A DNA stretch of 64,000 nt, taken from positions 460,431 through 524,430 of the forward strand of contig NZ_FWXV01000009.1 of assembly GCF_900176515.1 (NCBI RefSeq). The letters run 5' to 3'. This document shows, piece after piece, positions 33,470 through 42,967 of this stretch. The notes under the pieces were generated by a model. That model searched no databases and had not been told where the DNA came from. It was given only the letters and a program-made list of their open reading frames with translations. The DNA comes from Kibdelosporangium aridum. Its GTDB lineage: Bacteria > Actinomycetota > Actinomycetes > Mycobacteriales > Pseudonocardiaceae. The position numbers and the translations under genes were made by a program. Each line of letters opens with the position of its first letter. Position 1 is the stretch's first letter.

Positions 33470-33708
33470 TGAGTGGCGAGGTCATCTACAACCGCATCGC
33501 GATGCTGCGGGCGGAGCGCGGCATCTCCCGCCGCCAACTGGCCGACGCCCTGGGCGTGCACTATCAGACAATCGGATACCTCGAACGCGGCGAGTACAGC
33601 CCCAGCCTGTACCTGGCACTGAAGATCGCGGAGTACTTCGAAGTCGCGGTGGAGGTGGTCTTCTCCACCGCGCCATTCCCCCGTATCGGAGCGGAAAAAG
33701 CCGGCTGA
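33469..33708 (+). CDS. Small XRE regulator of the ABC exporter
   Basis: 79 residues, essentially one XRE/HTH_3 domain: IYNRIAMLRAERGISRRQLAD, then LGVHYQTIGYLERGEYSPSLYLALKIAEYF. It overlaps the permease stop by one base (TGATG). Small regulators of this class commonly repress the transporter operon they belong to, and a matching inverted repeat sits in the promoter at 31667-31686. Confidence 0.85.
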   Translation: MSGEVIYNRIAMLRAERGISRRQLADALGVHYQTIGYLERGEYSPSLYLALKIAEYFEVAVEVVFSTAPFPRIGAEKAG

Positions 33709-34034
33709 CTCCGGGCGCCGCTCGCGGGCCCGAAACGACAAATTCCCGCATTCATCGAACACTCAGCACCGTGCCGTCCAATTGGATTGGCCGGGAAATG
33801 CGCGACCTTGATCAAAACCGGATTTCACCTGTTCGGCCTACACGTGCGGCGCCTTGGTGTGCTTCAATGGCGTCGCTTTGGGGATGACTGGGGTCCGGAA
33901 AAGATCTGCTTCCCGCGTGAGGCGGCTGTCCGGAGAGATCAATTTCGTGTGGTGATCCCGAGGGTGGTCGAACAAGGTGCCGCCCCCGGCGGATTCAGTG
34001 CGGCCGGAATACCGGTGTTGGGGGAATTCGAATC
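33709..34034. other. Intergenic region before the RHS gene
   Basis: 326 bases without a convincing gene. AT content is somewhat higher than in the surroundings (for example around 33775-33830), as expected for the promoter region of the RHS gene, but I could not define -35/-10 boxes with confidence. Short open frames across it lack codon bias. Confidence 0.4.
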
Positions 34035-37000
34035 ATGGGGAAAGCTCGGCGTTTATCTGCTTTGACCTCCCTGGCGGCATTGCTGCTCGCTGGGGTTTCG
34101 CCGGTTGTGGTGCCTACCGCGACAGCGGCGGAGACTGCCGTTCGTGCGGCGGCACCACCGTCGCCCCGTTGCGCGCCTGCACCGGCTGCACCGCAAGGAC
34201 AGCCTGCGCCCGCGCAGTCGCCTGTCGCCCGTGACGTGCAGGCTGAGGTCGCGTCAGCGGGATACGCCGCACCGGACACGCCACGGCGGATGATTCCCGG
34301 CGACGAGTACGTCGTCCGGGTAACGGTCACCAACACCACGCAGCAGCCACTTGTGGCTGGCAGGCACGTCTTGTCGTACCACTGGACGTTGCCAAGCGGA
34401 GCCGACGCGACCCCGATCGATCGCATCGAGACGGCTTTGCCGGCGAACCTCGCGCCCGGTGCGAGCGTGGCGCTCGACGCCAAGGTGAAGGCGCCGACGC
34501 TGGCCGATCTCGGCAACGATCGCGAGCAGTTCATCCTGCGCTGGGACGTGCTGGACAAGACGACTCGCAAGTGGCTGTCGGAGACGGCGGGCGTGCCGAC
34601 GCTGGACTTGGCCGTACGAGTGGAAAAACCGACGTCCAACCAGCTCGGCCTCGAGCAGTTCTACAGCTACGGCGGCCTGGCCACCGGCTCGGGTGGCAAC
34701 GTGCTGGTCAACCAGTTCTCGGGCAACGCGGTGTGGAACCGCGACGTGCTGTCCAACCCGAGCCGTGGACTGGCCAGTTTCACGCGGTTGTCGTACAACT
34801 CCGCGGACACCTCGGACTCGTATGCCGGATACGGCTGGTCGGTCACAGCGTCCACATTGAACAGACTTGGCACGCCGTTGGAGTTCGGCGGCCTGTTGCC
34901 GGGACTGCTCGGCTGGCCCTCCACCGTCACACTGGTCGACGGCGATGGCACCAGCCACGTGTTCGAGCTGAACAAGCACAACAGCGGCGACCAGTCCTTG
35001 TGGACGTACGACTCGCCCGCCGGAGTGCACTTGTACTTGCAGTACCTGCGCACCGGTGGTGACGACCGCCGCTGGGTGTTCACCACGCCTGAGCGGACGC
35101 AGTTCTTCTTCGACAGCCAGGGATACCACTCCGCGACCGTCGACAAGAACGGCAACACCATGTCGTTCACCTACGAACGAGCGCTGGTGGGCAACCGCAA
35201 CACCGGTGTGTTGAAGCACATCACCGACGCGACCGGCCGCCGGACGCTGACGCTGGACTACTACCGGCGCGGTGACGTGTTCTCCTACATCCTCAACGGC
35301 AAGAAGCTGACCGGCACCAACCTGGACAACCTGTTCATCGTCAACAAGCTCAAGTCGATCACCGACGTGTCCGGCCGGACGGTCGCGTTCACCTACACCG
35401 ACAAGGGGCATCTCGGTGAGGTGATCGACGGGGTCGGCGATCCCGACGCGAAGCCGTTCACCTTCTTCTACAACGAGTCGGCGGCGAAGCTGCTGTCCGT
35501 TGTGGACCCGAACGGCGGGACGACGAAGGTCGACTACTTCACCGACGCCGGTGACCCGTTGCGCCGGTGGAACGTCCGTACCCTCACCGACCGGCTCGGC
35601 GCGGTGACCGGCTTCGACTACACCGACCCGGACGGCAGTGCCGGCTCGAAGATCGACTCGACCCTGGTCGACGGCAACGGGCACGCCACGAAGACCCGGA
35701 TCGACGGCTTCGGCCGTCCCGAACGGACGACCAACGCGAAGAACGAGACCACGCAGCTGCACTGGGACGCGGACAACAACGTCATCCGGCTGGTCGAGAA
35801 CAACGGTGCGACCCAGACATGGGTCTACGACCAGAAGACCGGGTTCCCGGTGGAGATCCGGGACGCGGAGGCCAATCGCGTCAACGGGCCCGCGACCAGG
35901 CTCGGGTACCGCACCGCACTGGACGGGCACGTGGCCGACCTGACCGAGAAGGTTACCCCGGAAGGTCGCAAGTGGACGTTCGTCTACGACGACAAGGGAA
36001 ACCTGATCGCGGTCACCGACCCGAAGGGAACCGCGACACCGGACCAGAACGACTACACATCCAGGTATTCCTACGACGGGTTCGGTCATCTGATCAGACA
36101 GACCGACGCCAACGGCAACACCACGACGTACGGCGACTACGACGCGAACGGCTACCCACGGCTGATCACTGACGCGTTGAACTGCACCACGGTCTACCGC
36201 TACGACGACGTCGGCAACGTCACGTCGATCACCGACGCGCGCGGCAAGACCAGCACGTACACCTACGACATCTTCAAGCGCCCGCTCGACACCCGTGAGC
36301 CGAAAGACCAAGCAGCGGGCGTGTACATCGTCACGCCAGGTCCGCGATACGACCGCAACGACAACATCGTGACGAACACGGCCGCCAACGGCGCGGTGAC
36401 AAAGATCGTCTACGACGCGATGGACCAGCAAGTCGGTCTGTACGCGCCCAAGGACGACCCCAAGGGCCCGGAGAAGCTCACCACCTTCGGCTACGACGCG
36501 GTCGGCAACCTGATCAAGCAGACCGAGCCCAAGGGGATGCTGACCCCGGCCGATCCGGACGACTTCACGTTCACCTACGTCTACGACCAGGTCGACCAGT
36601 TGCTGCAGGCGACCGACGTGGCGGGCAACAAGATCACCGCCGAGTACGACGACGTGGGCAACCTGGTCAAGGAGATCGACGCCCGCAAGAACAAGACGGC
36701 CGATCCCAACGACTACACCACCCGCTACGTGTTCGATGCCAATCACCAGGTCATCGAAACCATCGACGCGGACGGCAACTCGGCCAAGACGCGGTACGAC
36801 CGGGACGGCAACGTCATCGCCAGCACCGACGAGGAGGGCAACGAAACCCTTATCTCCCTTGACGAACGCGGGATGCAGAAGGAGGTCCGCTCCCCGCACG
36901 ACAAGCCCGGCGCCTCGATCCGGTACTTCACCACGCGATACGAGTACGACCAGGTCGGCAACTTGACCAGGACGATCAACCCGCGTGGCGTGGAGACCGC

Positions 37001-40000
37001 GAAGCCTGACGACTTCGTCGCCCAGACGGTCTACGACGAACTCAACCGGGTTCGTGAGGAGATCCTGCCGTACGACCCTGACGACGCCGAGCACAAGACA
37101 CCGGTCAGCACGATCTACACCTACGACGAGGTCAGCAATCTCGCGGAGATCAGCGCGCCGCCCTCGCACAACGAGTCGGTACGCAACATCACTAAGCAGA
37201 CGTACTTCGACAACGGCTGGCAGCGCACGTCGACCGATCCGTGGGACATCAAGACCGCCTACGACTACACCGCTACCGGCCAGCAATCCAACCGGACGGT
37301 GACCAGTGCGGGCGGCGGTGCGCAGCGAGTCGAGACATGGGAGTACTACCCGGACGGCAAGCTGAAGAAGCGGTCCGACGAAGGCGCCCCGGTCGGCCGC
37401 AACGTGGTCGTGGTCGACGACTCCAGCAGCGCCCGGACGCAGGCGCTCGGGCAGTGGCGCTCGCAACAGTCACAGAAGTCCTTCCAGGCAACGACTTACC
37501 GGGTCACTGACGCCGATGATGCTTCGTTCACGTGGAGAACGTCGGTGCCCGCGACTGGCACGTACGAGGTGCTTGTCCGTTACCCCGAGGGTGGCGCGAC
37601 CGATGCCACATACACGGTCGAACACGAAGCTGGCACCAGCACTGTGCAGGTCGACCAGACCAAGCGGACCGGGGAGTGGGTCAGCCTCGGCAAGTACCGC
37701 ATGTCGTCGGACAAGATCCGCGGTGTCACGCTTTCCGGTAGGGCCAACGGACCGGTCGCCGCGGACGCCGTGCAACTGGTGCGGGACAACAGTGCCGAAG
37801 CCGACAACGAGAAGAAGGTCTTCGAGCACAAGTACGACCCCAACGACAACCTGACCGAACTGACCGACTCCACGCCGAACACGGCGATCGACACCTACCG
37901 GGTGACCTACGACCGCCTGAACCTGGCGGAGAAGATCGAGGAACTCGCCAGCGGCTCGGTCAAGCACACGACGGACTACCGCTACGACGAGAACGACAAC
38001 CTGACGTTCGCGAAGTTCGACGGCAAGTCCGCCACCTACAAGTACAACTCACGCGACCTGGTCGAGGAAGTCCGCAACAAGAAGGACGACGGCGACAGCG
38101 GCAAGGTGAACACGTTCACCTACACCAAGCGCGGCCACATCGAGCGACAGGTCAAGAGCAACGGCAACACCGTTGACTACACCTACTACCTCGATGGCCT
38201 GCTGCGCAGCCAGGTCGAGAAGAAGAAGGACAACGGGCCGGTCGTCACCGAGCACAACCTCGAGTACGACGCCAACTCCAACCGCCTGCGTGACAACGGC
38301 AAGAAGCAGAACGCCGACAACCACGGCGCGACGATCGACACTGACGCCACGTACACCTACGACCCGCGGGACCGCGTCCGGAAGGTGACGAAGAAGAACG
38401 GCAGCGGCGAGCGGACCGAGGAGTACAAGCACGACGACAACGGCAACGTCTGGGACCAGCGAATCGACGGTACGCACACCGCGTTCGACTACGACCGCAA
38501 CCGGTTGGTCTCGTCCACGACTGGCGGTCAGCGCGCCGACTACGACTACGACGCCTTCGGTCGCCTGTTCAAGGTGACGCAAGGCTCCACGCAGCTGGAG
38601 AAGTACACCTACGACGGGTTCGACCGCAAGATCGAGCACGTCAAGGGCGAAGGCGCGGCCGCGAAGACCACCAAGTACACCTACGACCCGCTGGATCGCC
38701 AGCAGACGAAGGTCGAAGGGGACAAGACGACCGCGTTCCACTACCTCGGGCTGTCCGACCAGGTACTGACCGAGGACGAGAACGGCAAGCTGCGCAAGGC
38801 CTACAACTACTCCAACGAAGGCGAACTGCTCGCCCAGATCAAGTTCAAGGACGACGGGACGCAGGAGGAGTCGGTATACGGGTTCAACCCGCACTCCGAC
38901 GTTGAGCAGGTCACCGATTCGCAGGGCGACACCAAGTCCACCTACGGGTACTCCGCGTACGGCAAGGACGACGAGAAGGAGTTCTCCGGCCAGGACAAGC
39001 CGGATCAGGCCAACCCCGACAAGCCGGAAGAGAACTCGTACCGGTTCAACACCACGCGGCACGACAAGAACTCCGGCACCTACGACATGGGGTTCAGGGA
39101 CTACGCCCCTGGGCTCAACCGGTTCCTGACGCTGGACCTGTACAACGGCGCACTCGCCGACCTGGCGCTGACCACCGATCCGTGGACGAACAACCGGTAC
39201 GCGTTCGGCGCGGGCAACCCACTGTCGCAAGTGGAGATCGACGGGCACGGCTGGTTCGACGACGCCGTTGACTGGGTCAAGGACAACGCCAAGGAAGTCG
39301 GGCACGCCGCACTGGACGTCGCCGGAGTGATCCCGGTCGTCGGCGAGGCGGCCGACCTGGCCAACGCGGCCTGGTACACCGCCGAAGGCGACTACGCCAA
39401 CGCCGCGCTGTCGGCAGCCGCGGCAGTGCCGTTCGCCGGGTGGGGTGCCACCGCGGTCAAGGCCGGGAAGTACGCCGTCAAGGGAGCCGAAGCCGCGCAA
39501 GGAGCGGCGAAGGCGGCCGACGCCGGGCAGAGCGCGGCCAAGACCGCGAGCAAGGCCGCTGATGCCGGGGCGAACGGCGCGAAAGCCGCGCCCACACCGA
39601 AACCAGCGCCCAAGTCCGGCGGCCCGAGCAGTGGCAAGCCGTCCGGCGGTGGCGGTGGCAAGGCAGGGGGCACGGAATCCACCGGCAAGAAGCCGTCCGG
39701 CGGCGGTTCCGGCGGTGGCCAAGCGGCGAACGGCGGCGGGTCCAGCGCGACCAAGAGCGCGAACAGCGGCGGTGCCGCGAAGGACCTGGCCAAGTACCGG
39801 GAACGCCAAGGCATGCCGCGTGCGGGTTCGGCCGACGACGCGCACACCGCGGCCCGGCTCGATGTGGGCGGCCGGAGCTTCTACGGGCACAACGCGCACG
39901 GCAGGAACATCGACATCAAGGTCAACGCGCAGACCAAGACACACGCGGAGGCGGACGTCTTCCAGCAAGCCAAGAACGCGAAGGTTTCGGCTGACCGGGC

Positions 40001-40166
40001 CACCCTGCACGTGGACCGCGATCTGTGCGACGCGTGCGGCATCAAAGGCGGAGTCGGGTCACTCATGCGCGGCGTCGGAATATCGCGGCTGACCGTAAAC
40101 TCGCCGTCCGGGCGGTTCGAGATCACCGCAAGCCGTCCATCCGTACCCCGACGAATCAATGGATGA
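34035..40166 (+). CDS. Secreted RHS/YD-repeat polymorphic toxin with deaminase-like C-terminus
   Basis: 2043 residues. A signal peptide occupies about 1-33 (ALTSLAALLLAGVSPVVVPTA). YD repeats such as YDYTATGQQSNRTV and YTYDGFDRKIEHV run through about 350-1700. A jelly-roll golvesin-like domain interrupts them at about 1121-1253. The RHS core motif is YDMGFRDYAPGLNRFLTLD near 1690; a pretoxin stretch and an Ala/Gly/Lys linker follow. The last ~130 residues carry THAEADVFQQA (H1970, E1972) and LCDACG (C1998, C2001), the HxE and CxxC zinc-binding signature of the cytidine-deaminase-like toxins. It is probably made for contact-dependent competition; an Imm1-like gene lies 12 bases downstream. The exact deaminase subfamily is uncertain. 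Confidence 0.85.
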   Translation: MGKARRLSALTSLAALLLAGVSPVVVPTATAAETAVRAAAPPSPRCAPAPAAPQGQPAPAQSPVARDVQAEVASAGYAAPDTPRRMIPGDEYVVRVTVTNTTQQPLVAGRHVLSYHWTLPSGADATPIDRIETALPANLAPGASVALDAKVKAPTLADLGNDREQFILRWDVLDKTTRKWLSETAGVPTLDLAVRVEKPTSNQLGLEQFYSYGGLATGSGGNVLVNQFSGNAVWNRDVLSNPSRGLASFTRLSYNSADTSDSYAGYGWSVTASTLNRLGTPLEFGGLLPGLLGWPSTVTLVDGDGTSHVFELNKHNSGDQSLWTYDSPAGVHLYLQYLRTGGDDRRWVFTTPERTQFFFDSQGYHSATVDKNGNTMSFTYERALVGNRNTGVLKHITDATGRRTLTLDYYRRGDVFSYILNGKKLTGTNLDNLFIVNKLKSITDVSGRTVAFTYTDKGHLGEVIDGVGDPDAKPFTFFYNESAAKLLSVVDPNGGTTKVDYFTDAGDPLRRWNVRTLTDRLGAVTGFDYTDPDGSAGSKIDSTLVDGNGHATKTRIDGFGRPERTTNAKNETTQLHWDADNNVIRLVENNGATQTWVYDQKTGFPVEIRDAEANRVNGPATRLGYRTALDGHVADLTEKVTPEGRKWTFVYDDKGNLIAVTDPKGTATPDQNDYTSRYSYDGFGHLIRQTDANGNTTTYGDYDANGYPRLITDALNCTTVYRYDDVGNVTSITDARGKTSTYTYDIFKRPLDTREPKDQAAGVYIVTPGPRYDRNDNIVTNTAANGAVTKIVYDAMDQQVGLYAPKDDPKGPEKLTTFGYDAVGNLIKQTEPKGMLTPADPDDFTFTYVYDQVDQLLQATDVAGNKITAEYDDVGNLVKEIDARKNKTADPNDYTTRYVFDANHQVIETIDADGNSAKTRYDRDGNVIASTDEEGNETLISLDERGMQKEVRSPHDKPGASIRYFTTRYEYDQVGNLTRTINPRGVETAKPDDFVAQTVYDELNRVREEILPYDPDDAEHKTPVSTIYTYDEVSNLAEISAPPSHNESVRNITKQTYFDNGWQRTSTDPWDIKTAYDYTATGQQSNRTVTSAGGGAQRVETWEYYPDGKLKKRSDEGAPVGRNVVVVDDSSSARTQALGQWRSQQSQKSFQATTYRVTDADDASFTWRTSVPATGTYEVLVRYPEGGATDATYTVEHEAGTSTVQVDQTKRTGEWVSLGKYRMSSDKIRGVTLSGRANGPVAADAVQLVRDNSAEADNEKKVFEHKYDPNDNLTELTDSTPNTAIDTYRVTYDRLNLAEKIEELASGSVKHTTDYRYDENDNLTFAKFDGKSATYKYNSRDLVEEVRNKKDDGDSGKVNTFTYTKRGHIERQVKSNGNTVDYTYYLDGLLRSQVEKKKDNGPVVTEHNLEYDANSNRLRDNGKKQNADNHGATIDTDATYTYDPRDRVRKVTKKNGSGERTEEYKHDDNGNVWDQRIDGTHTAFDYDRNRLVSSTTGGQRADYDYDAFGRLFKVTQGSTQLEKYTYDGFDRKIEHVKGEGAAAKTTKYTYDPLDRQQTKVEGDKTTAFHYLGLSDQVLTEDENGKLRKAYNYSNEGELLAQIKFKDDGTQEESVYGFNPHSDVEQVTDSQGDTKSTYGYSAYGKDDEKEFSGQDKPDQANPDKPEENSYRFNTTRHDKNSGTYDMGFRDYAPGLNRFLTLDLYNGALADLALTTDPWTNNRYAFGAGNPLSQVEIDGHGWFDDAVDWVKDNAKEVGHAALDVAGVIPVVGEAADLANAAWYTAEGDYANAALSAAAAVPFAGWGATAVKAGKYAVKGAEAAQGAAKAADAGQSAAKTASKAADAGANGAKAAPTPKPAPKSGGPSSGKPSGGGGGKAGGTESTGKKPSGGGSGGGQAANGGGSSATKSANSGGAAKDLAKYRERQGMPRAGSADDAHTAARLDVGGRSFYGHNAHGRNIDIKVNAQTKTHAEADVFQQAKNAKVSADRATLHVDRDLCDACGIKGGVGSLMRGVGISRLTVNSPSGRFEITASRPSVPRRING

Positions 40167-40178
40167 GGCGGAGCCGAA

Positions 40179-40568
40179 ATGGGCGATATCAGAATTCGAA
40201 GCTGGCATGGTCAGAAGGCCGATTCGGAAGTGGTCGAAGGCGCTTCGGAAAGCCAGTTGCGTGACGCGATCGACGCGCTGGACAACAAGGTGACCACCGA
40301 GGTCACCGTGGACCAGGCGGACGGCTCCTACCTGTCGATCGGTGGTGGCGCCGGCCGGTACCACGTCTCGTACGGCAATTCTGAGGACGAATACTTCACC
40401 CTGCAGGACGAGTCCCGGTCCGGTGGCGAGGAAAAGCTGGTCACCGGTGGTCAGCTCGGCGTGTTCGACGCGGCGAGCGTGGTCGGCAAATCGCTCGCCG
40501 TGCGGGCGGCGGCGACGTTTTTGGAGTCCGGCAGGCTCGACGACTCACTGACCTGGAAGGAAAGCTGA
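40179..40568 (+). CDS. Imm1-like immunity protein
   Basis: 129 residues. GSYLSIGGGAGRYHVSYGN and EYFTLQDES match the Imm1 immunity family known to accompany deaminase toxins in polymorphic toxin systems. The position 12 bases behind the RHS toxin and the normal length support the role of neutralising the C-terminal deaminase. It is cytoplasmic with no signal peptide. ATG 40179 follows a GGCGGAG stretch. That it inhibits this toxin specifically is inference from position. Confidence 0.8.
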   Translation: MGDIRIRSWHGQKADSEVVEGASESQLRDAIDALDNKVTTEVTVDQADGSYLSIGGGAGRYHVSYGNSEDEYFTLQDESRSGGEEKLVTGGQLGVFDAASVVGKSLAVRAAATFLESGRLDDSLTWKES

Positions 40569-40588
40569 CGATCAGGGAGGGGATCGGT

Positions 40589-41626
40589 ATGAGAAAGGCT
40601 GGGGGTGTCGCCGCGCTCACGGTGGCGATTTCGGTGGCGACTTCACTGGCGGCGGCACCCATCGCGGCGGCGGGTCAGGAACTGCCGTTGTCCGGGTTCG
40701 GCGACGTGGCTGTGGACAACGCGCGCCAGCGGGTGTTCGTGTCCGGCGGGTCGTCGTCCAACGGTGTCGTGGTCACGGACTTCTCCGGACGTGTCCGGGC
40801 AGTGATCGAAAACCAGCCCGGCGCGGACGGACTGGAACTGAGTGCCGACGGCACCCGGCTTTACGTGGCTTTGTCCGCCGGCGACGCGATCTCGGCGATC
40901 GACACCTCGACACTGGCGCAGACAGCGCGCTTCCCGACCGGCGCGGGCACGTGCCCGACCCATCTGGCCCGCACCGGGAACGTGATCTGGTTCGGCTACG
41001 GCTGCGTCGACGGGAACTGGTCCGGCAAGATCGGCAGGCTCGACCCGGCCGCGGCGGAGCCCGTCCGAGGCGACCAGCAGGGCGCGGCCCGGTTCCAGCG
41101 AGCTCCGCTGCTGGCGTCCTCCGGTGGTGCGACCGGGCCGGTGGTGGCCGGCCAGTTGTCGCTGAGCCAGTCGATGGTGCAGGTGTACAGCGTGACCGGC
41201 GATGCGTTGTCCGCGGGCGCTTCGGGGGACGTGGTGGGCGCGAGCCTGACCGACGTCGACGTGAGCAACGACGGCGTCACCCTGTTCACCGCGGCCGGTT
41301 CCCGTGACCGCGTCGAGGGCTTCGCCACCTCGGATCTGGCACGTGCCGGCGCGTACGCCACGCGGCCCCGCCCGACCGCTGTGTCGTTGTCACCGGACAA
41401 CGGGCATCTGGCAACCGGTGCGTTGACGACCGACAACAACGACGTTCTGGTCTACCGCGTCGGTGGTGTGACGCCGGTGAACACCGTGGCGCTGGACAGC
41501 GGCGAGACGGTGCAGCCGCGTGGACTCGCGTGGTCGGCAGACCAGCGTTACCTGTTCGTCGTCACGCGGCATAACAACGATCCGCAACCGCACCTGGAGA
41601 TCGAGCGCGACCCGACGGACGACTAG
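40589..41626 (+). CDS. Secreted YncE-like beta-propeller protein
   Basis: 345 residues with a signal peptide (AALTVAISVATSLAAAPIAAAG) and repeated propeller blades of the YncE/lactonase type: DVAVDNARQRVFVSGG, GLELSADGTRLYVALSAGDAISAID, DVDVSNDGVTLFTAAG, AVSLSPDNGHLATG and GLAWSADQRYLFVVT. ATG 40589 has AGGGAGGGG upstream. It sits 20 bases behind the immunity gene and is probably co-transcribed with the toxin. Similar propellers accompany RHS genes in other actinomycetes as far as I recall; its role (export, display or binding) is unknown. Confidence 0.75.
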   Translation: MRKAGGVAALTVAISVATSLAAAPIAAAGQELPLSGFGDVAVDNARQRVFVSGGSSSNGVVVTDFSGRVRAVIENQPGADGLELSADGTRLYVALSAGDAISAIDTSTLAQTARFPTGAGTCPTHLARTGNVIWFGYGCVDGNWSGKIGRLDPAAAEPVRGDQQGAARFQRAPLLASSGGATGPVVAGQLSLSQSMVQVYSVTGDALSAGASGDVVGASLTDVDVSNDGVTLFTAAGSRDRVEGFATSDLARAGAYATRPRPTAVSLSPDNGHLATGALTTDNNDVLVYRVGGVTPVNTVALDSGETVQPRGLAWSADQRYLFVVTRHNNDPQPHLEIERDPTDD

Positions 41627-41640
41627 AGGTCTGTTGTCCT

Positions 41641-41676
41641 TGTGGGGCCGGCCGGAGCGACACGGTCGGCCCCACA
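41641..41676 (+). terminator. Terminator behind the toxin operon
   Basis: A 14-bp stem (41641-41654 with 41663-41676, one G-T pair) and an 8-nt loop, 14 bases after the propeller gene. There is no T tract. Confidence 0.75.
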
Positions 41677-42013
41677 TCCATGTGCACGCTTGATGTAGGC
41701 TTGAGACAGCGTCCAACCTGAGGGTGATCCTCGTCACGCGTCCGTGTGTCGCCTTGACGGGGGCCTTGATTAATTGGCGCGCGCGTTCGCCCTGCTCAGG
41801 GCTACAATTTTAAGCGGACCTGACCTGTTCGAGTGATGCTGACCGGCACAGGCGTCATGCGCCCATGTGTCGACCGTCCCATACGTGGAATACCTAGCAG
41901 ACAGGTACCGTTGAACGCTGCGTAACCGGCAACACCGGTGTACCCCGTTCGCCACCCCGAGCCGATCCAAGGCGGCGTGGGGTAAGACCTGCGCGCCCTG
42001 AAAGGGGGAGACC
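41677..42013. other. Upstream region of the group 2 sigma gene
   Basis: 337 bases without a gene. A good -10 hexamer TACAAT is at 41803-41808, but no matching -35 sits at the right distance. A 10-bp palindrome ACACCGGTGT is at 41932-41941. A GC-rich stretch with GGCGCGCGCG (41777-41786) also occurs. The sigma gene probably has a long leader of about 200 nt. Confidence 0.4.
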
Positions 42014-42967
42014 ATGTCCGTCGAGACGACCAAGGCCCTCGTACGCACTCGCGAAGACGCCGATCTGGTTGGATACTACCTGGCCGAGGTCGGAGCGACA
42101 CCACTGCTCACCGCTCAGCAGGAAGTCGAGCTCTCCAAGCGTATCGAAGCCGGACTTTACGCCACCGAGCTGCTGCGCCGCCACGCCGATGGCGAGGAAA
42201 TCGCGCACGACCCGGCCGAGTTGAAGATCATCGCCCGGGAGGGCGTCAAGGCGAAGGACCACATGATCCGCGCCAACCTGCGGCTCGTGGTCTCCCAGGC
42301 CCGCAAGCGTTCGCAGGCTGGCCTGCCGATGCTCGACGTCATCCAGGAAGGCAACCTCGGCCTGATCCGGGCGGTCGAGAAGTTCGACTACTCGAAGGGC
42401 TTCAAGTTCTCCACGTACGCCATGGCCTGGATCAAGCAGGCGATCGGCCGTGGCCTTGCCGAGCAGACCCGGACTGTCCGGCTGCCGGTCCACGTCGTGG
42501 AGGAGCTCGCGAAGTTCCGCCGGGTCGAGCGCAAGCTGGAGACCAAGCTGAACCGCGATCCCACGCCGGAGGAGCTGGCCGAGGAGGTCGGCACCACCGC
42601 CGAGCGGATCGTCGAGCTGCGGCGCGCCGGGCGCGACGCGGTCAGCCTGGACACCCCGGTCGGCGAGGACGGCGACTCGAAGATCGCTGACCTCGTGCCC
42701 GACGCGGAAGCGGAGAACGCGGCCGAGATCCTCGAGCGTGAGGAGCTCTACGGTGAGCTGCGCAAGCAGATCGCCACGCTCCCGCAGCGCGAGGCGTTGA
42801 TCATCTCGTTGCGGTACGGCCTGCACGACGGCCACGAGTACACGCTGCAGCAGGTGGCCGACCGGATCGGGCTGACCCGTGAGCGGATCCGCCAGCTGGA
42901 GAAGCACGCTCTGGCCGAGCTGCGGCACCCGAGCCGCAACCAGAACCTGCTGGCACTGGCGGGTTAG
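42014..42967 (+). CDS. Group 2 (principal-like) sigma-70 factor
   Basis: 317 residues lacking region 1.1 but with all other regions: VGYYLAEVGATPLLTAQQEVELSKRIEAG (1.2), the -10 recognising IRANLRLVVSQARKR, DVIQEGNLGLIRAVEKFDYSKGFKFSTYAMAWIKQAI (2.2-2.4), region 3, and LIISLRYGLHDGHEYTLQQVADRIGLTRERIRQLEKHALAELR (4). The length matches HrdD/SigB-type sigma factors rather than the larger SigA. ATG 42014 has AAAGGGGGAG upstream. Whether it is the SigB orthologue is not decidable here. Confidence 0.88.
   Translation: MSVETTKALVRTREDADLVGYYLAEVGATPLLTAQQEVELSKRIEAGLYATELLRRHADGEEIAHDPAELKIIAREGVKAKDHMIRANLRLVVSQARKRSQAGLPMLDVIQEGNLGLIRAVEKFDYSKGFKFSTYAMAWIKQAIGRGLAEQTRTVRLPVHVVEELAKFRRVERKLETKLNRDPTPEELAEEVGTTAERIVELRRAGRDAVSLDTPVGEDGDSKIADLVPDAEAENAAEILEREELYGELRKQIATLPQREALIISLRYGLHDGHEYTLQQVADRIGLTRERIRQLEKHALAELRHPSRNQNLLALAG

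Noticed and set aside
33787..34065. A 92-codon open frame just before the RHS gene.
   Set aside because: It overlaps the RHS start, has no ribosome site and its composition is unlike the neighbouring genes.
34254..37466. A 1070-codon antisense frame under the RHS gene (and another at 38049-40010).
   Set aside because: Both are complementary shadows of the repeat-rich RHS coding sequence, with no ribosome site or recognisable domain.
42014..42967. Housekeeping sigA.
   Set aside because: It has 317 residues and lacks the long N-terminal region 1.1; it is a group 2 paralogue.
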